From NCBI GenBank assembly GCA_002376325.1, contig DFMR01000099.1:1-9622 (forward strand): a DNA stretch of 9,622 nt, written 5' to 3'. Under the pieces are notes generated by a model, which had not been told where the DNA came from, ran no database searches, and saw only the letters and a list, made by a program, of their open reading frames with translations. Made by a program: the position numbers and the translations under genes. Within the stretch, counting starts at the first letter, position 1; every line of letters begins with the position of its first letter. This document shows, piece by piece, positions 5,880 through 9,622 of this stretch. Source of the DNA: Proteobacteria bacterium UBA3588 (GTDB lineage: Bacteria > Pseudomonadota > Gammaproteobacteria > Thiohalomonadales > Thiohalomonadaceae).

Positions 5880-6329
5880 ATGGCGAAACTGCTGGTTATA
5901 AACGGTCCCAACCTCAATCTGCTGGGGACGCGCGAACCCCAACACTACGGCCGCACCACCCTGGCCGAGATCGACGCCCGACTGACCGAATTGGCGGCCG
6001 GGGCCGGCCACACGCTGGAGAACTTCCAGAGCAACGCCGAACATGGGCTGGTGGAGCGGATCCACCGCGCCCGCGACGAAGATGTCGCCTTCATCATCAT
6101 CAATCCGGCCGCCTTCACCCACACCAGCGTCGCATTGCGCGACGCGCTGGCGGCGGTAGCGATCCCGTTTATCGAGGTACACCTCTCCAACGTGCACGCC
6201 CGTGAGCCGTTCCGCAAACATTCCTATCTGTCGGACATTGCCCGCGGCGTCATTAGTGGACTGGGACCACTGGGTTACGAACTGGCGCTCACTGCGGCGC
6301 TGCAACAAATTTCTGCGAACAACAACTGA
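5880..6329 (+). CDS. aroQ: 3-dehydroquinate dehydratase, type II
   Basis: This enzyme catalyses the third step of the shikimate pathway, the trans-dehydration of 3-dehydroquinate to 3-dehydroshikimate, as a cytoplasmic dodecamer. The 149-residue product shows the whole type II signature: NGPNLNLLGTREP (8-20), catalytic Tyr23 in HYG, FQSNAEHGL (49-57), INPAAFTHTSVALRDAL (74-90) and PFIEVHLSNVHAREPFR (96-112), with catalytic His101 and Arg112. Length is normal. The ATG has AGGGGAG at 5869-5875, four bases upstream, and is the only sensible start. It is 15 bases from accB and heads the aroQ-accB-accC unit, an arrangement seen widely in gammaproteobacteria and many other bacteria. It is unrelated to the type I enzyme (aroD) used by E. 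coli. Confidence 0.98.
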   Translation: MAKLLVINGPNLNLLGTREPQHYGRTTLAEIDARLTELAAGAGHTLENFQSNAEHGLVERIHRARDEDVAFIIINPAAFTHTSVALRDALAAVAIPFIEVHLSNVHAREPFRKHSYLSDIARGVISGLGPLGYELALTAALQQISANNN

Positions 6330-6344
6330 ATAGGACACACCACG

Positions 6345-6791
6345 ATGGACATTCGCAAGGTCAAGAAACTCATCGAGCTGCTGGAGGAGTCCGGCATCGC
6401 CGAGATCGAGATCCACGAGGGCGAAGAATCGGTACGCATCAGCCGCTACAGCCAGAACGTTGCCCCGACGGTCGCAGTCGCCGCCCCGGCAGCGGCGGTA
6501 GCCGCGGCCCCCGCCGCCGTCGCGCCGGCCGCCGAAGCCAAGGCAGAGGAGATCAGCGGTCATGCCGTCACCTCCCCCATCGTCGGCGCCTTCTACCGCT
6601 CGCCGTCGCCCAACGCCAAGGCCTTTGTCGAGGTCGGCTCACGCGTCAATGTCGGCGACACCCTGTGCATCATCGAAGCGATGAAAATAATGAACCAAAT
6701 CGAGGCAGACAAGGCCGGCGCCGTCAAGGCCATCCTGGTGGAAAACGGCGAGCCGGTGGAATTCGGCCAACCGCTGTTCATCATCGAATAA
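6345..6791 (+). CDS. accB: Acetyl-CoA carboxylase biotin carboxyl carrier protein (BCCP)
   Basis: BCCP carries the biotin that shuttles a carboxyl group from biotin carboxylase (AccC) to the carboxyltransferase (AccA/AccD), making malonyl-CoA for fatty-acid synthesis. The 148-residue protein starts MDIRKVKKLIELLEESG, the usual N-terminal region, followed by an Ala/Pro/Val-rich flexible linker (about 40-68) and the biotinyl domain (about 70-148). The 'thumb' sequence SPIVGAFYRSPSPNAKAF is at 77-94 and the biotin site is Lys114 in IEAMKIMNQIE. The motif reads AMKIM instead of AMKMM, a common substitution. AGGA at 6332-6335, nine bases before the ATG, serves as ribosome-binding site. It is 15 bases after aroQ and 29 before accC. 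Confidence 0.98.
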   Translation: MDIRKVKKLIELLEESGIAEIEIHEGEESVRISRYSQNVAPTVAVAAPAAAVAAAPAAVAPAAEAKAEEISGHAVTSPIVGAFYRSPSPNAKAFVEVGSRVNVGDTLCIIEAMKIMNQIEADKAGAVKAILVENGEPVEFGQPLFIIE

Positions 6792-6820
6792 TCACGCCGC
6801 ACGCGAGCAACCAACCTCTT

Positions 6821-8161
<1,341 letters not shown>

Positions 8162-8174
8162 CCACTCGCACCCG

Positions 8175-8214
8175 ATGGCGCCGCTGCATGGCGGCAGCGG
8201 CGCCATATTCCTCT
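8175..8214 (+). terminator. Strong hairpin after accC, probable terminator
   Basis: ATGGCGCCGCTGC (8175-8187) and GCAGCGGCGCCAT (8194-8206) form a perfect 13-bp GC-rich stem with loop ATGGCG, starting 13 bases after the accC stop. The tail ATTCCTCT is only moderately T-rich, so it is not a textbook intrinsic terminator, but the stem is very stable and could stop polymerase or protect the mRNA 3' end. It separates aroQ-accB-accC from prmA. Confidence 0.65.
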
Positions 8215-8234
8215 CGCGCAGAACGGTTCGAGCG

Positions 8235-8263
8235 CGGACACCCCCCGTCGGTTGCGGTATCAT
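8235..8263 (+). promoter_or_regulatory. Predicted promoter of prmA
   Basis: CGGACA (8235-8240) and TATCAT (8258-8263) are spaced by 17 bases; the -35 matches 4 of 6 and the -10 matches 4 of 6. The site lies between the accC hairpin and prmA and would start transcription near 8270, about 24 bases before the ATG. Placement fits a gene that needs its own promoter after a terminator, but the hexamers are imperfect. Confidence 0.4.
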
Positions 8264-8293
8264 TCCCCGCATTCCCGTCGAACGGTTCCACCC

Positions 8294-9172
8294 ATGTCCT
8301 GGCTACAACTGATTTTCGAAACCGACGCCGACAGCGCGCCGTCTCTCTCCGACCTGCTGAGCGAGGCCGGCGCCCTGGCGGTGACCCTGGAGGACGACGC
8401 CGATCAACCGCTGTACGAGCCGCCGCCCGGCGCCACGCCGCTGTGGCAGGCCACCCGCGTCGTGGCCCTGTTCGAGCAGGGCCACGACATGAACGCAATC
8501 CTCGCCGCGGTCGCCGCCGCCTGGGCGCCGCGGGAACTCCCCGCCTGGCGCCTGGAAGAGTTGGAAGATCGGGAGTGGAGCCGCGAATGGATGGATACTT
8601 TCCGGCCCATGAGGTTCGGCGAACGCCTCTGGATCGTGCCGAGCTGGAGCGAAGCGCCCGCGGCGGAAGCGGTCAATATCCTGCTCGATCCCGGCCTCGC
8701 CTTCGGCACAGGTACCCACCCCACCACGCGCCTGTGCCTGGAGTGGCTCGATCAGAATGACCCGGCCGACGCCCGGGTCGTGGACTACGGCTGCGGCTCC
8801 GGCGTCCTCGCCATCGCTGCCGCCAAGCTTGGCGCCGACCGCGTTTGGGCCGTGGACAACGACCCGCAGGCGCTGCTGGCGACGTGCGACAACGCGGCCC
8901 GCAATGACGTGCAGGAACGCATCGTCACGGCTCTTCCGGAGCATCTGCCCGAGGCGCGCTGCGACGTGCTGATCGCCAACATCCTGGCGGAACCGCTGAT
9001 CGCCCTGGCGCCGCGCTTCGCCCTGCTGGTGCGACCCGAGGGACGGCTTGTGCTCTCCGGCATTCTGCCCGATCAGGCGACGGCGGTATTAAGCGCTTAC
9101 AGTGACTGGTTCGAGATGGCGCCGGTCGTCGAATGCGATGGTTGGGTGCGCTTGGAAGGGCGGCGAAAATAA
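8294..9172 (+). CDS. prmA: Ribosomal protein L11 methyltransferase
   Basis: PrmA trimethylates ribosomal protein L11 in the cytoplasm, using S-adenosylmethionine. The 292-residue product is almost exactly the length of E. coli PrmA. The N-terminal L11-recognition domain starts MSWLQLIFETDA; the linker holds REWMDTFRPMRFGERLWIVP (97-116). The methyltransferase domain contains LDPGLAFGTGTHPTT (131-145), SAM-binding motif I VVDYGCGSGVLAIAA (162-176), acidic motif II AVDND (186-190), and IANILAEPL (228-236) where other methyltransferases have NPPY. An open frame extends upstream to a TTG at 8252, but the ATG at 8294 gives the family's N-terminus. No clear ribosome-binding site is seen. It follows accC as in other gammaproteobacteria, though a hairpin separates them here. 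Confidence 0.97.
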   Translation: MSWLQLIFETDADSAPSLSDLLSEAGALAVTLEDDADQPLYEPPPGATPLWQATRVVALFEQGHDMNAILAAVAAAWAPRELPAWRLEELEDREWSREWMDTFRPMRFGERLWIVPSWSEAPAAEAVNILLDPGLAFGTGTHPTTRLCLEWLDQNDPADARVVDYGCGSGVLAIAAAKLGADRVWAVDNDPQALLATCDNAARNDVQERIVTALPEHLPEARCDVLIANILAEPLIALAPRFALLVRPEGRLVLSGILPDQATAVLSAYSDWFEMAPVVECDGWVRLEGRRK

Positions 9173-9251
9173 GCTAACGTGTCGAGAATTTGCGGGCCGC
9201 GGGCATGTCTCCGCCGCCGGGCAAAATGAACAGGAAAGGGCACCGACAACC

Positions 9252-9622
9252 ATGTTAACCCAGTGCCCGCAATGCAAGACCGTATTCCGTCTGCGCGCAG
9301 AGCAGCTCAGCGCCGCCGGGGGTAAGGTGCGTTGCGGTCAATGCCACAGCGTCTTCGACGCCAGCCACCACCTGGTCGAGCAGCCGTCCCCGAAACCGGT
9401 GCCTGCAGAGGCACCCGTCCCGCCGCGCGCCCCCGCGGACAAAGCCCCTTCCCCAACTTTCGCTCCGGTGGTGCCTGAGCCGGTGGTGCCTGAGCCGGTC
9501 CGGAGCATCGCAACCGATCGCGGTGACCCCGCGGCGGAAATGGATGACCTCTCGATCCAGTTGGATCAGCTGTTCAGCGACATCGACCAGAGCACGGTGC
9601 GCTCCGCAGCCGAACCCGCAGC
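9252..9622 (+). CDS. MJ0042-type zinc-ribbon protein, DUF3426-like, N-terminal part
   Basis: An open frame begins at ATG 9252 and runs off the right edge after 123 codons. The first 37 residues are a zinc ribbon of the MJ0042 type, with CPQC at 5-8 and CGQC at 28-31 giving four zinc-ligand cysteines. A long Pro/Ala/Val-rich, presumably disordered stretch follows (about 44-90), then an acidic segment MDDLSIQLDQLFSDIDQ. In gammaproteobacteria such a protein, usually with a membrane helix and a C-terminal DUF3426 domain, lies between prmA and dusB-fis; the missing part should show that. Function is unknown. A purine-rich AGGAAAGGG at 9232-9240 lies upstream, but further from the ATG than usual (11 bases), so the start rests mainly on the zinc ribbon needing it. 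Confidence 0.88.
   Translation, partial: MLTQCPQCKTVFRLRAEQLSAAGGKVRCGQCHSVFDASHHLVEQPSPKPVPAEAPVPPRAPADKAPSPTFAPVVPEPVVPEPVRSIATDRGDPAAEMDDLSIQLDQLFSDIDQSTVRSAAEPA
9465..9494 (+). repeat. 15-bp perfect tandem repeat in the zinc-ribbon gene
   Basis: CCGGTGGTGCCTGAG occurs twice in direct succession (9465-9479 and 9480-9494), then begins a third time (CCGGT). It encodes PVVPE twice within the proline-rich linker and keeps the frame. Copy-number change by slippage would add or remove five residues without breaking the protein. Confidence 0.9.

Noticed and set aside
5765..6205. 146-codon frame starting in the aroQ leader as a small upstream gene
   Set aside because: Most of it overlaps aroQ in another frame, becomes Arg/His/Pro-rich there, and has no recognisable domain. 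A short leader peptide cannot be excluded but is not supported.

Overview
The window reads as ordinary, well-conserved chromosome of a fairly GC-rich gammaproteobacterium. The gene order points there: groES-groEL, fxsA, cutA, dsbD, a TlpA-like thioredoxin, aroQ, accB-accC, prmA, and then an MJ0042 zinc-ribbon gene of the kind usually found upstream of dusB-fis. From memory, enterobacteria keep parts of this block (dsbD-cutA near fxsA and groSL) and pseudomonads keep others (dsbD-aroQ-accB-accC-prmA). A perfect CIRCE operator before groES implies an HrcA repressor, which enterobacteria lack, so a Chromatiales-like or similar lineage fits better. No rRNA, tRNA, mobile element, CRISPR array or phage gene is visible.

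Layout: (1) 1-1071, minus strand: the 5' part of groEL (it runs off the left edge), complete groES, and their promoter with CIRCE. (2) 1072-1373: non-coding, with an imperfect long inverted repeat just before the next gene. (3) 1374-1778, plus strand: a single-domain bacteriohemerythrin of lower GC, sitting between groES and fxsA. (4) 1894-2343, minus strand: fxsA, convergent with the hemerythrin gene and divergent from cutA. (5) 2457-5656, plus strand: cutA-dsbD-tlpA-like, tightly packed (3-nt gap, then 4-nt overlap), a periplasmic thiol-reduction unit. (6) 5657-5879: a 223-bp gap with palindromes and hairpins. (7) 5880-8161, plus strand: aroQ-accB-accC, followed by a strong 13-bp hairpin. 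(8) 8294-9172: prmA, with its own plausible promoter. (9) 9252 to the right edge: the start of an MJ0042 zinc-ribbon/DUF3426-like gene.

Functionally the genes cover protein folding (GroES/GroEL), periplasmic reductant supply (DsbD passing electrons from cytoplasmic thioredoxin to partners that may include the lipoprotein thioredoxin encoded next to it), shikimate synthesis (AroQ), the first step of fatty-acid synthesis (AccB/AccC) and ribosomal protein L11 methylation (PrmA). The most unusual feature is the DsbD: it carries two tandem N-terminal alpha domains, each with its own cysteine pair, giving four cysteine pairs in all, and lacks one proline beside the first membrane cysteine. I did not find evidence for a wholly new system; the other findings are regulatory or architectural.
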